A DNA stretch of 64,000 nt from Tatumella morbirosei (GTDB lineage: Bacteria; Pseudomonadota; Gammaproteobacteria; Enterobacterales; Enterobacteriaceae). Below are positions 31,783 through 43,524 of this stretch, in pieces; positions within the stretch are counted from its first letter, which is position 1, and every line of letters starts with the position of its first letter. The position numbers and the translations under genes were made by a program. The DNA is taken from assembly GCF_000757425.2 (NCBI RefSeq), contig NZ_JPKR02000003.1:1550001-1614000 (forward strand), written 5' to 3'. The notes under the pieces are model-generated. The model did not search any database, was not told the DNA's origin, and was given only the letters and a program-made list of their open reading frames with translations.

Positions 31783-34437
31783 ATGAGTAGCCGCCTGCCG
31801 GAAACAATTGATAAAAAAAGCATTAACGCTCCGCTTCACTGGCCCGACGAAACCCTGAACCGCGAAATGCTGAGATCTCTGCTGGATGATTTTCAAACCC
31901 GGCTGGGAGACGCTTTCGATGCAGGTCAGTCCGTTCATCTGCTTATCGATGCCAGAACCCAGTTTATTGACCATCTGCTATGCCGGCTCTGGCGCTTTTT
32001 CAAATTCGATGGAATTAAAGAGCTCGCTCTGGTCGCTGTTGGGGGATACGGCCGAAAAGAACTGCACCCGCTTTCTGATATCGATGTATTGATTCTCAGC
32101 CGTCAACGGCTGGATGAGCAGAGTGCCCACAGGGCCAGCGAATTGCTGACTCTGCTTTGGGACCTCAAGCTGGAGGTAGGTCACAGTGTCCGGACCTTAG
32201 AAGAGTGCCTGCTGGAAGGGCTATCAGACCTCACCGTTGCCACAAATCTTATCGAATCACGGATGCTTACCGGTGACGTTTCGCTGTTTCTGGAATTGCA
32301 AAAAAATATTTTCAGTGAAGGCTTCTGGCCCTCTTCTGAATTTTATGCCGCAAAAATCGAGGAACAGAAAGAACGCCATCATCGATACCACGGAACCAGT
32401 TATAACCTGGAGCCAGATATTAAGAGTAGTCCGGGGGGATTGCGGGACATTCACATGCTGCTGTGGGTCGCCCGCCGTCATTTTGGTGCCACCTCACTGG
32501 ATGAAATGGTTGATTTTGGTTTCCTGACCCGGGACGAACGGGACGAACTGAATCAGTGCCAGGACTTCCTGTGGCGAATTCGCTTTGCTCTGCACCTGAC
32601 CCTGACCCGATACGACAACCGGTTATCATTCGACAGACAACTGGCAGTAGCACAACGCCTGGATTATCAGGGTGAAGGCAATGAACCAGTCGAACGGATG
32701 ATGAAAGATTTTTATCGCGTTACCCGGGACATCAGAGAACTGAACGAAATGCTGCTGCAGTTATTTGATGAAGCCATACTGGCATTACCGGCCACGGATA
32801 AGCCACAGCCTCTGGATGAAGAATTTCAGTTGCGTGGATCGCTGATTGACCTGCGGGATAACATGCTGTTTATCCGTCAGCCGGAATCCATTATCCGTAT
32901 GTTCAATGTGATTGTGCGGAACAAGAACATTACCGGTATTTATTCGTCAACACTACGACAACTGCGCTATGCCCTAAGAACCCTGGACTATCCGCTATGT
33001 GAAATCCCCGAGGCCCGGAGACTATTTATGGATATTTTGCGCCATCCGGGCGCGGTTAGCCGGGCTTTGGTGCCAATGCATCATCACAGCGTTTTGCCTG
33101 CTTACCTGCCTCAATGGAACAAAATTGTCGGGCAAATGCAGTTCGATCTGTTTCACGCCTACACTGTCGACGAACATACTATTCGGGTATTACAGAAGCT
33201 GGAAAGCTTTGGTCACGAGAAATCACGGGAAAAGCATCCGTTATGTGTCGAAATCTGGCAACGACTGATCCACCCGGAAATTCTGTTGATTGCAGCCCTG
33301 TTCCACGATATCGCAAAAGGGCGTGGGGGTGACCACTCCACTCTGGGGGCTGAAGATGTTATGGAATTTGCCCGGTTGCATTCCCTTCCCTCCCGTGATG
33401 CCCAGCTAATAGCCTGGCTGGTGAGACACCATTTGCTGATGTCGGTGACGGCTCAACGCCGGGATATTCAGGACCAGAGCGTTATCCAGCAATTTGCTGA
33501 AGTGATGCGAAACGAGAAGCAGTTGCGCCTGCTGATCTGTTTAACCGTGGCAGATATCTGCGCCACTAATGAAAGCTTATGGAACAGCTGGAAACAGAGT
33601 TTGTTACGTGAGCTCTATTTTGCCACCGAAAAACAGCTGCGACGTGGTATGGACAGCAACCCTGACCTTCGTGAGCGGGTTCGCCACAACCGACTGCAGG
33701 CCCTCGCGTTACTGCGGATGGATAATATCGATGAAACCCGGTTGCACAAAATCTGGAATCGTTGCAGAGCGGATTACTTTCTGCGCCACAGTGCCAGTCA
33801 GCTGGCCTGGCATGCCCGTAATCTGCTGACGCATCCGCTTTCGAAACCACTGGTACTGATAAGTCCACAGGCTTCACGGGGAGGAACAGAGATTTTCATC
33901 TGGAGTCCGGACCGTCCTTACTTATTCGCGACAGTTGCCGGAGAACTGGACCGTCGCAATCTGAGTGTCCACGACGCACAGATTTTTACCAATCGTGACG
34001 GTATGGCGATGGATACCTTTATTGTACTGGAACCCGACGGCAGGCCACTGGCGGCTGACCGTCATGAAGCGATTATTCACGGGCTGACCCAGGCGTTATC
34101 CCAGCCGGAATGGGTTCCGCCAAGACCGCGCCGTTTGTCAGCTCGTCTGCGTCATTTTAATGTGGATACCGAAATTCGTTATCTGCCCGCTCATACTAAT
34201 CACCGGACATATCTGGAATTAGTGGCACTGGATAACCCGGGGTTGTTAGCCCAGGTAGGTGCGGTGTTTGCTGAAGCAGGAATTTCATTGCATGGTGCCA
34301 GGATCAGTACCATCGGCGAGCGCGTAGAAGACTTATTCATTCTGGCAGACAGTGAAAGACGAGCATTAGACGATAAAATGCGTGATAGTTTACGACAACG
34401 GTTGACAGAGGCACTGAATCCAAACGATAAAGGATAA
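31783..34437 (+). CDS. glnD: bifunctional uridylyltransferase/uridylyl-removing enzyme
   Basis: GlnD senses glutamine and adds or removes UMP on the PII proteins GlnB and GlnK, setting glutamine synthetase activity and NtrBC output. The 884-residue protein has, in order, a nucleotidyltransferase domain with [18 protein letters not shown] (Asp99 and Asp101), a PII uridylyl-transferase helical region, and an HD domain with [14 protein letters not shown] around 505-518 for deuridylylation. Two C-terminal ACT domains (about 700-780 and 810-884) bind glutamine. Length is close to E. coli (890). It is followed by dapD. Confidence 0.98.
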   Translation: MSSRLPETIDKKSINAPLHWPDETLNREMLRSLLDDFQTRLGDAFDAGQSVHLLIDARTQFIDHLLCRLWRFFKFDGIKELALVAVGGYGRKELHPLSDIDVLILSRQRLDEQSAHRASELLTLLWDLKLEVGHSVRTLEECLLEGLSDLTVATNLIESRMLTGDVSLFLELQKNIFSEGFWPSSEFYAAKIEEQKERHHRYHGTSYNLEPDIKSSPGGLRDIHMLLWVARRHFGATSLDEMVDFGFLTRDERDELNQCQDFLWRIRFALHLTLTRYDNRLSFDRQLAVAQRLDYQGEGNEPVERMMKDFYRVTRDIRELNEMLLQLFDEAILALPATDKPQPLDEEFQLRGSLIDLRDNMLFIRQPESIIRMFNVIVRNKNITGIYSSTLRQLRYALRTLDYPLCEIPEARRLFMDILRHPGAVSRALVPMHHHSVLPAYLPQWNKIVGQMQFDLFHAYTVDEHTIRVLQKLESFGHEKSREKHPLCVEIWQRLIHPEILLIAALFHDIAKGRGGDHSTLGAEDVMEFARLHSLPSRDAQLIAWLVRHHLLMSVTAQRRDIQDQSVIQQFAEVMRNEKQLRLLICLTVADICATNESLWNSWKQSLLRELYFATEKQLRRGMDSNPDLRERVRHNRLQALALLRMDNIDETRLHKIWNRCRADYFLRHSASQLAWHARNLLTHPLSKPLVLISPQASRGGTEIFIWSPDRPYLFATVAGELDRRNLSVHDAQIFTNRDGMAMDTFIVLEPDGRPLAADRHEAIIHGLTQALSQPEWVPPRPRRLSARLRHFNVDTEIRYLPAHTNHRTYLELVALDNPGLLAQVGAVFAEAGISLHGARISTIGERVEDLFILADSERRALDDKMRDSLRQRLTEALNPNDKG

Positions 34438-34545
34438 TTACCCTCTGACCAGCGACATTCGCTCCGGAATACATTTTTACTTTAGGGGGATTCAACTCCC
34501 TGGCTGTCAGATTTTTTACCAAACCATTGATGCAGGAAACAGACA

Positions 34546-35370
34546 ATGCAAGAGTTACAAACAATTATTGAAGCCGCATTCGAACGCCGTGCCGATATCA
34601 CCCCGGACAATGTAGATGCACAAACCCGCGATGCCATTACTCAGGTGGTACAATTAATTGATAGCGGTGAGGTGCGTGTTGCGGAAAAGATTGACGGTGA
34701 ATGGGTCACTCATCAATGGCTAAAAAAAGCTGTATTGTTATCCTTCCGCATCCATGACAACCAGGTAATGGAAGGTTCAGAAACTCGTTTCTACGATAAA
34801 GTACCGATGAAATTTGCCGGTTACGACGAAGCCCGCTTCAAAAAAGAAGGTTTCCGCGTGGTACCACCCGCTGCCGTTCGTCAGGGTGCATTTATTGCCC
34901 GCAACACCGTTCTGATGCCTTCATATGTCAATATCGGTGCTTATGTGGATGAAGGTACTATGGTAGATACCTGGGCTACCGTTGGTTCATGTGCACAGAT
35001 TGGTAAAAACGTCCACCTGTCCGGGGGTGTAGGTATCGGTGGTGTACTTGAGCCGTTACAGGCAAACCCCACCATTATTGAAGATAACTGCTTTATTGGT
35101 GCCCGTTCAGAAATCGTTGAAGGCGTCATTGTTGAAGAAGGTTCTGTCATTTCAATGGGTGTATACATTGGCCAGAGCACCAAAATTTATGACAGAGAAA
35201 CCGGTGAAGTCCACTACGGTCGAGTGCCTGCCGGCTCCGTGGTAGTTTCCGGCAACCTGCCGTCCAAAGATGGCAGTTACAGCCTGTACTGTGCAGTGAT
35301 CGTGAAAAAAGTGGACGCTAAAACCCGTGGTAAAGTTGGAATCAACGAACTGCTGCGTTCTATCGATTAA
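34546..35370 (+). CDS. dapD: tetrahydrodipicolinate N-succinyltransferase
   Basis: DapD succinylates tetrahydrodipicolinate in the lysine and diaminopimelate pathway, feeding peptidoglycan synthesis. The 274-residue protein (E. coli 274) has an N-terminal helical domain and a left-handed beta helix of hexapeptide repeats ([32 protein letters not shown]), then a C-terminal domain ending [13 protein letters not shown]. It is 108 bases after glnD and followed by a strong hairpin. Confidence 0.98.
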   Translation: MQELQTIIEAAFERRADITPDNVDAQTRDAITQVVQLIDSGEVRVAEKIDGEWVTHQWLKKAVLLSFRIHDNQVMEGSETRFYDKVPMKFAGYDEARFKKEGFRVVPPAAVRQGAFIARNTVLMPSYVNIGAYVDEGTMVDTWATVGSCAQIGKNVHLSGGVGIGGVLEPLQANPTIIEDNCFIGARSEIVEGVIVEEGSVISMGVYIGQSTKIYDRETGEVHYGRVPAGSVVVSGNLPSKDGSYSLYCAVIVKKVDAKTRGKVGINELLRSID

Positions 35371-35412
35371 TTCAGTGTGCCTTCTGCTATAAGCTGGAGG
35401 CATCTCTGAGGC

Positions 35413-35460
35413 TACTGCCTGCGGGCACGAAATCCTGACCGCAGGCAGTAAGGTTTCTTT
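35413..35460 (+). terminator. terminator after dapD
   Basis: A perfect 12-base stem, TACTGCCTGCGG (35413-35424) with CCGCAGGCAGTA (35439-35450), encloses a 14-base loop and is followed by AGGTTTCTTT. It lies about 43 bases past dapD. Confidence 0.75.
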
Positions 35461-35573
35461 ACCAGTCCTTCAAGCCTGCAACCTGGTGTAATGACTTTAC
35501 GCTCCGTGAGTGCTGTCCCTGGACTGCCATCACGATTCATTCTGAATGTTGTTCTCTGAAAAGGTAACTTTCC

Positions 35574-35957
35574 ATGTACGATAACTTAAAAAGCTTAGGT
35601 ATAACCCATCCTGAAGAAGTTGACCGTTACAGCCTGCGCCAGGAAGCCAATAACGATATTCTGAAAATTTATTTCCGTAAGGATAAAGGCGAGTTTTTTG
35701 CTAAAAGCGTGAAGTTTAAATATCCACGCCAGCGTAAGACTGTCGTGTCTGATCAAACCGGACAAGGCTTTAAAGAAGTTCAGGAAATCAGCCCAAATCT
35801 TCGTTATGTGATAGATGAACTGGATCAGCTTTGCCAGCAGGAACAAGCTGAAGTCGATCTGAAAATTAAGATCCTTGATGATCTTCGCCATCTGGAGCTG
35901 GTGGTATCGAATAAGATCTCTGAAATTGAAGCTGATCTTGAAAAGCTTACCCGATGA
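35574..35957 (+). CDS. yaeH: DUF3461 family protein YaeH
   Basis: This 127-residue protein matches E. coli YaeH (128 residues), a conserved enterobacterial and gammaproteobacterial protein of unknown function. It opens [20 protein letters not shown] and has a highly charged C-terminal half (about 75-127, rich in Glu, Leu, Lys and Asp) that looks helical or coiled-coil. No catalytic motif is visible. In E. coli cdaR lies between it and degP; here a bidirectional terminator sits directly between them. Confidence 0.9.
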   Translation: MYDNLKSLGITHPEEVDRYSLRQEANNDILKIYFRKDKGEFFAKSVKFKYPRQRKTVVSDQTGQGFKEVQEISPNLRYVIDELDQLCQQEQAEVDLKIKILDDLRHLELVVSNKISEIEADLEKLTR

Positions 35958-35990
35958 TCTTCTGGCACTATGCGGCCCGTTACAACAATG

Positions 35991-36022
35991 AAAAAGCCGG
36001 TCAGTACTGACCGGCTTTTTTT
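35991..36022. terminator. bidirectional terminator between yaeH and degP
   Basis: AAAAAGCCGGTCAG and CTGACCGGCTTTTT form a 14-base near-perfect stem with a TA loop and T tails on both strands. It can end both convergent genes. Confidence 0.92.
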
Positions 36023-36039
36023 ACGGCTGGTGTCTGAGA

Positions 36040-37470
36040 TTATTCAGCCAGCAGATACAGATTACTGTTACCACGTTTGATGTTCAATGCCAGTACTGAA
36101 GGTTTGCTGTCCAGAACTTTACGCAACTCCCCAAGGTTAGTGACTGCCTGCTGGTTAACTCCCAGGATAACGTCATCTTTTTTCAGGCCAATGGCTGCTG
36201 CGCGGCTACCCGGTTTAACGCTGTTAACTTTCACCCCTTTCTGACCATCGGCATCAAAGTTACTGAGTTCCGCCCCCTCAATTCCGGTATAAATAGTTGC
36301 CGACTGTACTTTTGTCTGAGTACTCTGTTGCAGCTCTACATTTACCGTGAGTGGTTTACCATCACGCAGTAAGCCCAGCTCAAGTTTAGTGCCCACCGGC
36401 AGAGACCCGACATCAGCACGCAACTGAGCGAAGCTGTTCAGCTGTTTGTTATTCATTGAAACAATCACATCGCCGGCTTTAATACCGGCTTTTGCTGCTG
36501 AACTGTTTGGTAACACCTGGCTGACAAATGCACCACGCTGAGCATCCACTTTCATGGCCTGAGCGAGCTCCGAGTTAAGCTCCGTTCCCATAATACCCAG
36601 TTCACCACGTTTCACCTGACCGTATTCAATCATCTGGGCAGTCAGGTTTTTCACCATATTACTTGGAATGGCAAATCCGATACCAATATTGCCACCGTCC
36701 GGTGCCAGAATCGCGGTATTGATCCCAATCAGTTCACCATTCAGGTTAACCAGCGCCCCACCTGAGTTACCACGGTTAATCGCCGCGTCCGTCTGAATGA
36801 AGTTTTCATAGTTTTCAACGTTCAGTCCGCTGCGTCCCAGGGCTGAAACAATTCCCGAGGTCACCGTTTCGCCTAATCCGTACGGGTTACCAATGGCCAC
36901 AGTGTAATCACCAACCTGCAAATTATCAGAGTCAGCCATCTTAATCGCGGTCAGATTTTTTGCATCTTTTAACTGAATCAAAGCGATATCCGACTGAGGA
37001 TCTTTACCAATGACTTTCGCATCAAAACGACGACCGTCACTGAGCTGTACCTGGATGGTTGAAGCATTTTCGACCACATGGTTGTTAGTCACCACATAGC
37101 CTTTTTCGGCATTAATCACGACTCCTGAACCTAAAGCACGAAATTTTTCCTGCTGAGGAACTCCGCCATTACCACCGCCCGGAGCCTGGCAAATAGGGGA
37201 TGACTGGAACGGCGAGCCGTCCTGACAGAAAGGTGACATATCACCAAAGAACTGCTGGAATTGCTGGCCACCCTGAGCTGCTTTCACCGGTGCTGTTCCT
37301 TCAACACTGATACTGACAACTGAAGGCATGACTTTTTGCAACATAGGAGCCAGACTCGGTAATTGCTGACTTGATGAAGATGCAGTTTCCGCCGCAGAAG
37401 CAGTCAAAGGCGCAAATGCCATTCCCAGGCTTAATGCGAGTGCACTTAATGCTAAAGTGGTTTTTTTCAT
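36040..37470 (-). CDS. degP: periplasmic serine protease/chaperone DegP
   Basis: DegP (HtrA) degrades or holds misfolded envelope proteins in the periplasm and forms large cages. The 476-residue protein has a signal peptide cleaved near TASA-A (residues 23-27). The protease domain has the triad His131 (NNHVVEN), Asp161 (QSDIALIQ) and Ser236 (GNSGGAL), followed by two PDZ domains (about 285-370 and 390-470). The LA loop keeps its two cysteines (FCQDG and ICQAP). A sigma-E-like promoter lies upstream. It is convergent with yaeH and downstream of dgt. Confidence 0.98.
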   Translation of the reverse strand: MKKTTLALSALALSLGMAFAPLTASAAETASSSSQQLPSLAPMLQKVMPSVVSISVEGTAPVKAAQGGQQFQQFFGDMSPFCQDGSPFQSSPICQAPGGGNGGVPQQEKFRALGSGVVINAEKGYVVTNNHVVENASTIQVQLSDGRRFDAKVIGKDPQSDIALIQLKDAKNLTAIKMADSDNLQVGDYTVAIGNPYGLGETVTSGIVSALGRSGLNVENYENFIQTDAAINRGNSGGALVNLNGELIGINTAILAPDGGNIGIGFAIPSNMVKNLTAQMIEYGQVKRGELGIMGTELNSELAQAMKVDAQRGAFVSQVLPNSSAAKAGIKAGDVIVSMNNKQLNSFAQLRADVGSLPVGTKLELGLLRDGKPLTVNVELQQSTQTKVQSATIYTGIEGAELSNFDADGQKGVKVNSVKPGSRAAAIGLKKDDVILGVNQQAVTNLGELRKVLDSKPSVLALNIKRGNSNLYLLAE

Positions 37471-37522
37471 TTTCTGGCTCTCTGTAGTATTTGCTATTTG
37501 GACCCATTGCTGTGGTCAATTG

Positions 37523-37550
37523 ATGAGAGTTATTATTTACCCGTTAGTTC
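37523..37550 (-). promoter_or_regulatory. possible sigma-E promoter of degP
   Basis: On the minus strand GAACTA (37545-37550), a 16-base spacer and TCTCAT (37523-37528) resemble the sigma-E consensus GAACTT-N16-TCTGA, and the spacing equals that of the known E. coli degP promoter. Two mismatches make this tentative. The -10 lies 53 bases before the degP ATG. Confidence 0.45.
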
Positions 37551-37601
37551 ACATCAAAGCTTTTGTTAAAAGTAAAAAATTATTCCCGTACTTTACAAAA
37601 G

Positions 37602-39089
37602 TCAGACAAAATCAACCGCCATCAGACGGCGATATTCATCCCATGCATATAAATCTGTCATCCCGCTGATATAATCCTGCACCAGTCGCAACCGGTAGTA
37701 GCGTTCGCGAAGCGGCCACTCCGCATCGCTGGCAGGATTCAACTGCCTGACATGATTCTGGTAAGCTTTACGATGTTTATCAGATAACCGGTGAAACAGG
37801 CGGGTTTCGATTGGATGTCCGGCTAATTCGTCGGTTTCCATTAGACGGGTAAAATCGTCAGCACTCAGTAACATCATGGATTTATAAGCATCTAACAGCC
37901 CCCGAATAACCCGGTATCCCTGCAGTTCCAGTTGTTCCACCTCCGTGTGGTTAAAGACATGTTTTCGGGCAACCTGTTTAAAAACAGCCAGTAATCGTTC
38001 CTCGTCTCCACCATCTTCCAGCAACGCGTGGTTGAAATCGCCACGAAAAATTGCCGGCAAATTATCCAGGAAACGACGGGCGGCAAACGACACCAGAGCC
38101 CGCTGGACATTCACCCGTAGCGACATAAAGAACTGGTCACTCTGGCTGCGACGTTTTCCTGAGCTGGCTTCCTGCCAGGCATCAGTGACAGTGCGCTGGA
38201 AAATATCATTGGGCTGCATATCACCCCAGGCATCGCATAAATAGTGATACAGTTTATCGACATCAAAAATCGCTTTCTCGACAGCATCATCTAAATCGGC
38301 GATACAATAAGAAATATCATCGGCAGCTTCCATGATATAAGTCAGAGGAAACCGATGAAATTCCTGCATTCCGGTGGCGGCTCGTAAATCAGCGACATAA
38401 TTCTCTTCTGATAAATAGAAACCGGGCTTTTTCATCAGTACCGAAAAATCCTGTGGTTTTGCTCCTCGCCACCAGGCCGGAGCCGTGTATTTAAGGATAC
38501 ACGCTACCTGAGAGTAGCTCAGATTCAGTTGCAAAATTGTATGTACCAGCCGGATAGCCTGTGCATTACCCTCAAAATGTGACAGGTCCTGACATATAAT
38601 ATCTTGTAATTCAATAAGATTATCGGAAACCTCTGACACACCAGGCGGAGTAAGTGGCAGAATTTCCGGCAGATGCTCTCGGAACCAGTCATTAATGGCG
38701 GCTTCACCAAAATGACCAAATGGAGGATTACCAACATCATGCAGCAGGCAAGACATTTCGACCAGGCTCTCAAAGCCACGTTCAAACTCCTCCAGTCCGA
38801 AGGCTTGTAAGCCACCAGGCTGCTTTTTAAGGCGTTGCAGTATTTCCCTGGTGATATAGCGTCCCGTTTGTTGTACTTCCATAGAATGAGTCAGACGCGA
38901 ACGTACCGCGGCATTTCGTTCCAGCGGGAACACCTGAGTCTTTTGCTGAAGACGGCGAATGGCCGCAGAGTGGATAATTCTGCCGCGGTCACTTTCGAAA
39001 TAGCGGGTGATCTGCTCTTCACCCTGAGGCGGCTTGCCTGACGGGTAAGGACGGCTGACACTGATTCTGCGCTTAAAGTTAATCTCCAT
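37602..39089 (-). CDS. dgt: deoxyguanosinetriphosphate triphosphohydrolase
   Basis: Dgt hydrolyses dGTP to deoxyguanosine and tripolyphosphate, affecting dNTP pools and mutation rate. I start at ATG 39089 because GGAG lies 5 bases upstream; an ATG seven codons earlier is possible. The protein is 495 residues (E. coli 505). It has the HD-domain metal ligands: His in [10 protein letters not shown], the HD pair in [17 protein letters not shown], and a later Asp in [10 protein letters not shown]. The middle insertion after the HD pair is shorter than in E. coli and differs in sequence. Confidence 0.95.
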   Translation of the reverse strand: MEINFKRRISVSRPYPSGKPPQGEEQITRYFESDRGRIIHSAAIRRLQQKTQVFPLERNAAVRSRLTHSMEVQQTGRYITREILQRLKKQPGGLQAFGLEEFERGFESLVEMSCLLHDVGNPPFGHFGEAAINDWFREHLPEILPLTPPGVSEVSDNLIELQDIICQDLSHFEGNAQAIRLVHTILQLNLSYSQVACILKYTAPAWWRGAKPQDFSVLMKKPGFYLSEENYVADLRAATGMQEFHRFPLTYIMEAADDISYCIADLDDAVEKAIFDVDKLYHYLCDAWGDMQPNDIFQRTVTDAWQEASSGKRRSQSDQFFMSLRVNVQRALVSFAARRFLDNLPAIFRGDFNHALLEDGGDEERLLAVFKQVARKHVFNHTEVEQLELQGYRVIRGLLDAYKSMMLLSADDFTRLMETDELAGHPIETRLFHRLSDKHRKAYQNHVRQLNPASDAEWPLRERYYRLRLVQDYISGMTDLYAWDEYRRLMAVDFV

Positions 39090-39185
39090 TTCAGCTCCGC
39101 TACGATTCAATAATAAATACCTGCCCTCTCATGGTAGACTATGCCATGCCTGAGGATTAATTCTACAATATTGGTGAGATACGCT

Positions 39186-39887
39186 ATGAAAGCAGGAATA
39201 ATTGGTGCAATGGAGCAAGAAATCACTCTGTTGCGTGACAAAATTGAAGGACTTAGAACCCTGTCTATCGCCGGTTGCGAAATTTATACCGGAACCCTGA
39301 ACGGTACAGAAGTAGCGTTGCTGAAATCCGGGATCGGTAAAACCTCTGCCGCGCTGGGCACCACGTTATTACTGCATATCTGCCAGCCGGATATTGTGAT
39401 CAATACCGGTTCTGCCGGTGGACTGGCCTCATCACTGAAAGTGGGTGATATCGTGGTTTCTGAAGAAGTACGCTACCATGATGCCGACGTGACCGCATTT
39501 GGTTACGCACCAGGCCAGATGGCCGGTTGCCCGGAAAGTTTTGTCTCTGATGAGAAACTGATTAGTGCGGCCGAACAAAGCATTCAGGCTTTAAATTTGC
39601 ATGCGGTACGGGGTCTGATAGTAAGTGGTGATGCATTTATCAATGGTGCGGCTCCACTGGCACGCATTCGTGAAACCTTCCCTGCCGCCATTGCGGTTGA
39701 AATGGAAGCTACTGCGATAGGCCACGTCTGCCACCGTTTTAGTGTGCCTTTCGTCGTAGTTCGCGCTATCTCCGACGTTGCCGATCAGGAATCTCACTTA
39801 AGCTTTGAAGAGTTCCTTGACGTTGCAGCGAAACAATCTTCACTGATGGTCGAAGACCTGGTGGCGAGGCTTGCTACTACCCACTGA
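39186..39887 (+). CDS. mtnN: 5'-methylthioadenosine/S-adenosylhomocysteine nucleosidase
   Basis: MtnN (Pfs) cleaves adenine from methylthioadenosine, S-adenosylhomocysteine and 5'-deoxyadenosine. It clears by-products of spermidine synthesis and methylation and feeds autoinducer-2 formation. I start at ATG 39186, which aligns with the E. coli start and gives 233 residues. Glu12 (GAMEQE), the Glu in VEMEATA and the Asp in ISDVAD are the known active-site residues. In E. coli btuF and yadS follow; here a terminator and 275 bases without a gene follow. Confidence 0.97.
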   Translation: MKAGIIGAMEQEITLLRDKIEGLRTLSIAGCEIYTGTLNGTEVALLKSGIGKTSAALGTTLLLHICQPDIVINTGSAGGLASSLKVGDIVVSEEVRYHDADVTAFGYAPGQMAGCPESFVSDEKLISAAEQSIQALNLHAVRGLIVSGDAFINGAAPLARIRETFPAAIAVEMEATAIGHVCHRFSVPFVVVRAISDVADQESHLSFEEFLDVAAKQSSLMVEDLVARLATTH

Positions 39888-39905
39888 TTTACATCAGTTT
39901 TTCCA

Positions 39906-39932
39906 ACAGTCTCCGCCCGGAGACTGTTTTTT
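39906..39932 (+). terminator. terminator after mtnN
   Basis: ACAGTCTCCG and CGGAGACTGT pair in a 10-base perfect stem with a short loop, followed by seven T. It lies 18 bases past mtnN. Confidence 0.9.
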
Positions 39933-40207
39933 TACTGCATGAAAGAGTCTGCCCCTTGCCCGGAAATGTTTCAGAAAAACCGCGGTTCAGAGTCATGACG
40001 CAGAGCAATCCGCTAACTTTACAAAAAAAAACGAATACCTGAGTCAGTCTGACAACGCAACGGTCAGATCTTCAGATTGTCAGCACAATATACCATCAGT
40101 CATCTGAGACGACTGACCACCGGTTTTAACAAATAGCGGATCATGGGAAAAAATCAGAAGAGAGTGAGGAAGAATCTGCCCCCTCCGGGAGGAGGGGCAG
40201 AGAAAAA
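39933..40207. other. gene-free stretch between mtnN and erpA
   Basis: No credible reading frame is seen on either strand. It holds several inverted repeats: CTGACAA/TTGTCAG around 40050-40083, TCAGTC/GACTGA around 40097-40117, and a very GC-rich hairpin CTGCCCCTCC/GGAGGGGGCAG at 40176-40200. The last lies just past the erpA stop on the minus strand, with a weak T-rich tail, and may be the erpA terminator. This is the site where E. coli carries btuF and yadS. Confidence 0.5.
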
Positions 40208-40555
40208 TCAGATGCTGAAGGAAGAGCCACAACCACAAGTGGTTTTAGCGTTAGGGTTAGTCACAATAAAACGTGATCCTTCCAGCCCTTCGGTATAATC
40301 CACCGAACCTCCGACCAGATATTGCAGGCTCATCGGGTCAACCACCAGTGATACACCCTGTTTTTCGATGGTCATATCACCCTCATTGACCTTATCGTCA
40401 AAAGTAAAACCATACTGGAAACCGCTGCATCCACCACCGGTGATATAAACCCGCAATTTCAGCTCAGGGTTATCTTCGTCAGCGATCAGGAATTTTACTT
40501 TGTTGGCCGCAGCTTCAGTGAACTGTAACGGCAGTGCTGCAATATCATCGCTCAT
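40208..40555 (-). CDS. erpA: iron-sulfur cluster insertion protein ErpA
   Basis: ErpA is an A-type carrier that delivers Fe-S clusters to apoproteins, including IspG and IspH of the isoprenoid pathway. The 115-residue protein has the three conserved cysteines: Cys43 in GGGCSGF and Cys107/Cys109 in TTCGCGSSF. It is downstream of clcA on the same strand, and a GC-rich hairpin follows its stop. Confidence 0.97.
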   Translation of the reverse strand: MSDDIAALPLQFTEAAANKVKFLIADEDNPELKLRVYITGGGCSGFQYGFTFDDKVNEGDMTIEKQGVSLVVDPMSLQYLVGGSVDYTEGLEGSRFIVTNPNAKTTCGCGSSFSI

Positions 40556-40627
40556 AAATTACTCCGGTAAACTCCAGGGTCCTGAAGGACCTCAATGGCT
40601 ACATTATCCGTCAGCCATGGGCTGCGA

Positions 40628-42040
40628 TCAAGCGCTCTGCTGCACACTCTGTGCCGCTTCCCCGGGCACTGATGACGCTTGCTTTGCCAGAGTTCTTGCC
40701 AGCAAGGTTGAATAAAGCGGAGTGCCGCCCAAAAACTGCGCCAGTAATGTCGCCCCCAGGCAGGTAATAATCATCGGTAAAATCAGCTGATAATTATCCG
40801 TCATCTCCAGAACCAGTACGATCCCGGTCAGTGGTGCCCGGACTGACGCAGCAAACAGTGCCCCCATGCCTGCAATGGCAAAGGTTCCCGCCTGCAGGTG
40901 ATACTCCGGAAACATTGATGCGGCGACCACTCCCAGAGCGGTACCCAGTAAAGTGCCTAACGACAACATCGGTGCGAAAATACCGCCGGGAGCACCGGAA
41001 CAAAAACACAATAATGTCATCACCATGCGTAAAAGGAACAGCGCCAGTAACATGGCAAACCCATATTCACCTTTGGCAGCTAATGGGATCAGCAACGATC
41101 CCCCGCCGGTGAGTTGCGGGAATAATAGTGTCAGCGCTCCGCAAGTCCCGCCAATGATGGCACCGATTAACAGAATAGTTTTCATCCGCCCGCCATGCAG
41201 TTGCTGAAAACGATCCTGAACTTTGAAAATAAGCTTGTTGAAAATCACCCCGACAATCCCAAACACCATGCCAGCCACCAGGTATAACCACAGAGTGTTC
41301 AAAGGCGCATTGGTCAGCTTACCGACATCCAGCACTGCACTTTCTCCGTTAAAAATACGAAAAACGATGCAGGACATGATAACGCCAATAAATACCGCTT
41401 TGACTGAGATCAGACTGTAATGGAACTGCAACCGCATCTCTTCAATGATAAACAGTATCCCGGCCAGCGGTGCATTAAAGGCCGCTGATAAGCCTGATGC
41501 TGCCCCGGTCGCCAGCAACGTATGTCGGACTTCTGTCCCTTTCATACGGAAGATATCCAACACCATCCGCCCAATATTCCCACCGAGCTGGACTGTCGGC
41601 CCCTCACGCCCCAGGACTAAACCGGCTCCAAGTGTACCAATACCCCCGAAAAATTTTACAGGGATCACCCGCCACCACCGCACCGGGCGCAATTCTTCCA
41701 GTGCACCTTCAATTTCCGGAATGCCTGAACCTGCCGCTTCGGGGGCGAATTGTCTGACCAGCCAGTAACCTGCCACTGCCAGCAGCGCAGAGACTACGAT
41801 TCCACAGACCAGTGAAACCAGACTAAAACTTCCGGCAAAATGGTGCAGGCGGTAGTGCAAGACCGCATTGACGGCTTTATCAAAAGCAACTCCGACCAAC
41901 CCGACAAGAATGCCAACTAACCCAGCCAACAGCAGAACTGCCAGCGGAGTTTTATCTTTGCGAATTAAGAAACGTAAATAATCACTGCGCCGCAGCGGAA
42001 CGACCGGTAATTCATCGGTTGAAGCAGGAATATTTTGCAT
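40628..42040 (-). CDS. clcA: H+/Cl- exchange transporter ClcA
   Basis: ClcA exchanges two chloride ions for one proton at the inner membrane and helps cells survive extreme acid. The 470-residue CLC protein (E. coli 473) shows the selectivity motifs in order: [11 protein letters not shown], then [15 protein letters not shown] with the gating glutamate, and [16 protein letters not shown] conserved Tyr lies near the end of the membrane part. Many hydrophobic helices fill the sequence. It is divergent from hemL, as in E. coli. Confidence 0.97.
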   Translation of the reverse strand: MQNIPASTDELPVVPLRRSDYLRFLIRKDKTPLAVLLLAGLVGILVGLVGVAFDKAVNAVLHYRLHHFAGSFSLVSLVCGIVVSALLAVAGYWLVRQFAPEAAGSGIPEIEGALEELRPVRWWRVIPVKFFGGIGTLGAGLVLGREGPTVQLGGNIGRMVLDIFRMKGTEVRHTLLATGAASGLSAAFNAPLAGILFIIEEMRLQFHYSLISVKAVFIGVIMSCIVFRIFNGESAVLDVGKLTNAPLNTLWLYLVAGMVFGIVGVIFNKLIFKVQDRFQQLHGGRMKTILLIGAIIGGTCGALTLLFPQLTGGGSLLIPLAAKGEYGFAMLLALFLLRMVMTLLCFCSGAPGGIFAPMLSLGTLLGTALGVVAASMFPEYHLQAGTFAIAGMGALFAASVRAPLTGIVLVLEMTDNYQLILPMIITCLGATLLAQFLGGTPLYSTLLARTLAKQASSVPGEAAQSVQQSA

Positions 42041-42196
42041 AACAAGACAGAAGATAAAGGACCATCAACACAGTATACCTGTGAAGCGGCTAATTTTTAG
42101 CGCTTAAATGTAGCAAACCAATAACCGGGGCTTTCGTACTGTCCCGAACTTCTCGTACACTAGTGCCATATTCAGTTATCAACAGGAACCGAAGCC

Positions 42197-43477
42197 ATGA
42201 GCAAGTCTGAAAATCTCTACAGTGCGGCGCAACGTCTAATCCCCGGGGGCGTTAACTCTCCGGTACGCGCATTTACCGGCGTGGGCGGTGCTCCCCTGTT
42301 TATCGAACGTGCTGAAGGGGCTTACTTATACGATGCTGACGGAAAAGCCTATGTCGATTATGTCGGTTCATGGGGACCGATGGTTCTGGGGCATAATAAT
42401 CCGCAAATCCGCAATGCCGTTACTGAAGCTGCCGCCCGTGGCCTGAGTTTTGGCGCTCCAACTGAGATGGAAGTCAAAATGGCGGAACTGGTGTGTGAAC
42501 TGGTTCCGTCCATGGACATGGTGCGTATGGTAAATTCAGGCACCGAAGCCACCATGAGTGCTATCCGACTGGCCCGCGGATTCACCGGTCGCGATAAAAT
42601 TATTAAATTCGAAGGCTGCTACCACGGACACGCCGACTGTCTGCTGGTAAAGGCGGGTTCCGGTGCGTTAACCCTGGGCCAACCAAACTCTCCGGGGGTT
42701 CCGGCCGATTTTGCCCGTCATACGCTGACCTGTACCTACAATGATCTGCAATCCGTTCGTGAAGCTTTCCGTCAACACCCACAAGAGATTGCCTGTATTA
42801 TTGTTGAGCCGGTCGCCGGCAACATGAACTGCATTCCTCCGGCTGAAGGCTTCCTGCAGGGCTTGCGCCAGATTTGTGACGAAAATGGCGCACTGCTGAT
42901 TATCGACGAAGTCATGACCGGGTTCCGTGTCGCTCTCGGTGGAGCCCAGGAATACTATGATGTGCAGCCAGACCTGACCTGTCTTGGAAAAATTATCGGT
43001 GGCGGTATGCCGGTAGGTGCCTTCGGCGGTCGCCGTGAAATTATGGAAGCGTTAGCCCCCACCGGCCCGGTCTACCAGGCTGGGACACTGTCCGGTAACC
43101 CGCTGGCGATGGCTGCCGGCTTTGCCTGTCTGAGCCAGGTCGCACAACCTGGCACTCACGCCACGCTGACAGAACTGACCAACAGCCTGGCGGAAGGCTT
43201 ATTGAATGCGGCACAGCAAGAAAATATCCCGCTGGTGGTCAATCATGTCGGCGGTATGTTTGGTATTTTCTTTACCGATGCCGAAACCGTGACCTGCTAT
43301 CAGGATGTCTGCCAGTGTGATGTGGAACGTTTCAAAAAATTCTTCCATCTGATGCTCGAAGAAGGGATTTACTTCGCGCCTTCAGCATTTGAGGCGGGTT
43401 TTATGTCACTGGCCCACAGTCCGGAAGATATTCAGAAAACCGTCGATGCTGCCCGTCGCAGCTTTGCCCGCCTGTAA
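42197..43477 (+). CDS. hemL: glutamate-1-semialdehyde 2,1-aminomutase
   Basis: HemL converts glutamate-1-semialdehyde to 5-aminolevulinate in the C5 route of heme synthesis. The 426-residue class III PLP enzyme equals E. coli HemL. Lys265 in CLGKIIGGG binds PLP, and [16 protein letters not shown] and [10 protein letters not shown] are the cofactor regions. AGGA lies 13 bases upstream of the ATG. In E. coli the fhuACDB siderophore-uptake genes separate it from mrcB; here only a terminator does. Confidence 0.98.
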   Translation: MSKSENLYSAAQRLIPGGVNSPVRAFTGVGGAPLFIERAEGAYLYDADGKAYVDYVGSWGPMVLGHNNPQIRNAVTEAAARGLSFGAPTEMEVKMAELVCELVPSMDMVRMVNSGTEATMSAIRLARGFTGRDKIIKFEGCYHGHADCLLVKAGSGALTLGQPNSPGVPADFARHTLTCTYNDLQSVREAFRQHPQEIACIIVEPVAGNMNCIPPAEGFLQGLRQICDENGALLIIDEVMTGFRVALGGAQEYYDVQPDLTCLGKIIGGGMPVGAFGGRREIMEALAPTGPVYQAGTLSGNPLAMAAGFACLSQVAQPGTHATLTELTNSLAEGLLNAAQQENIPLVVNHVGGMFGIFFTDAETVTCYQDVCQCDVERFKKFFHLMLEEGIYFAPSAFEAGFMSLAHSPEDIQKTVDAARRSFARL

Positions 43478-43494
43478 TTTCACTGGATTTCTGC

Positions 43495-43524
43495 ATAAAA
43501 AAAGGCGCCACGGCGCCTTTTTTA
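43495..43524. terminator. bidirectional terminator between hemL and mrcB
   Basis: AAAAAAAGGCGCC and GGCGCCTTTTTTT form a perfect stem with an AC loop and T tails on both strands, ending both convergent genes. Confidence 0.92.
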
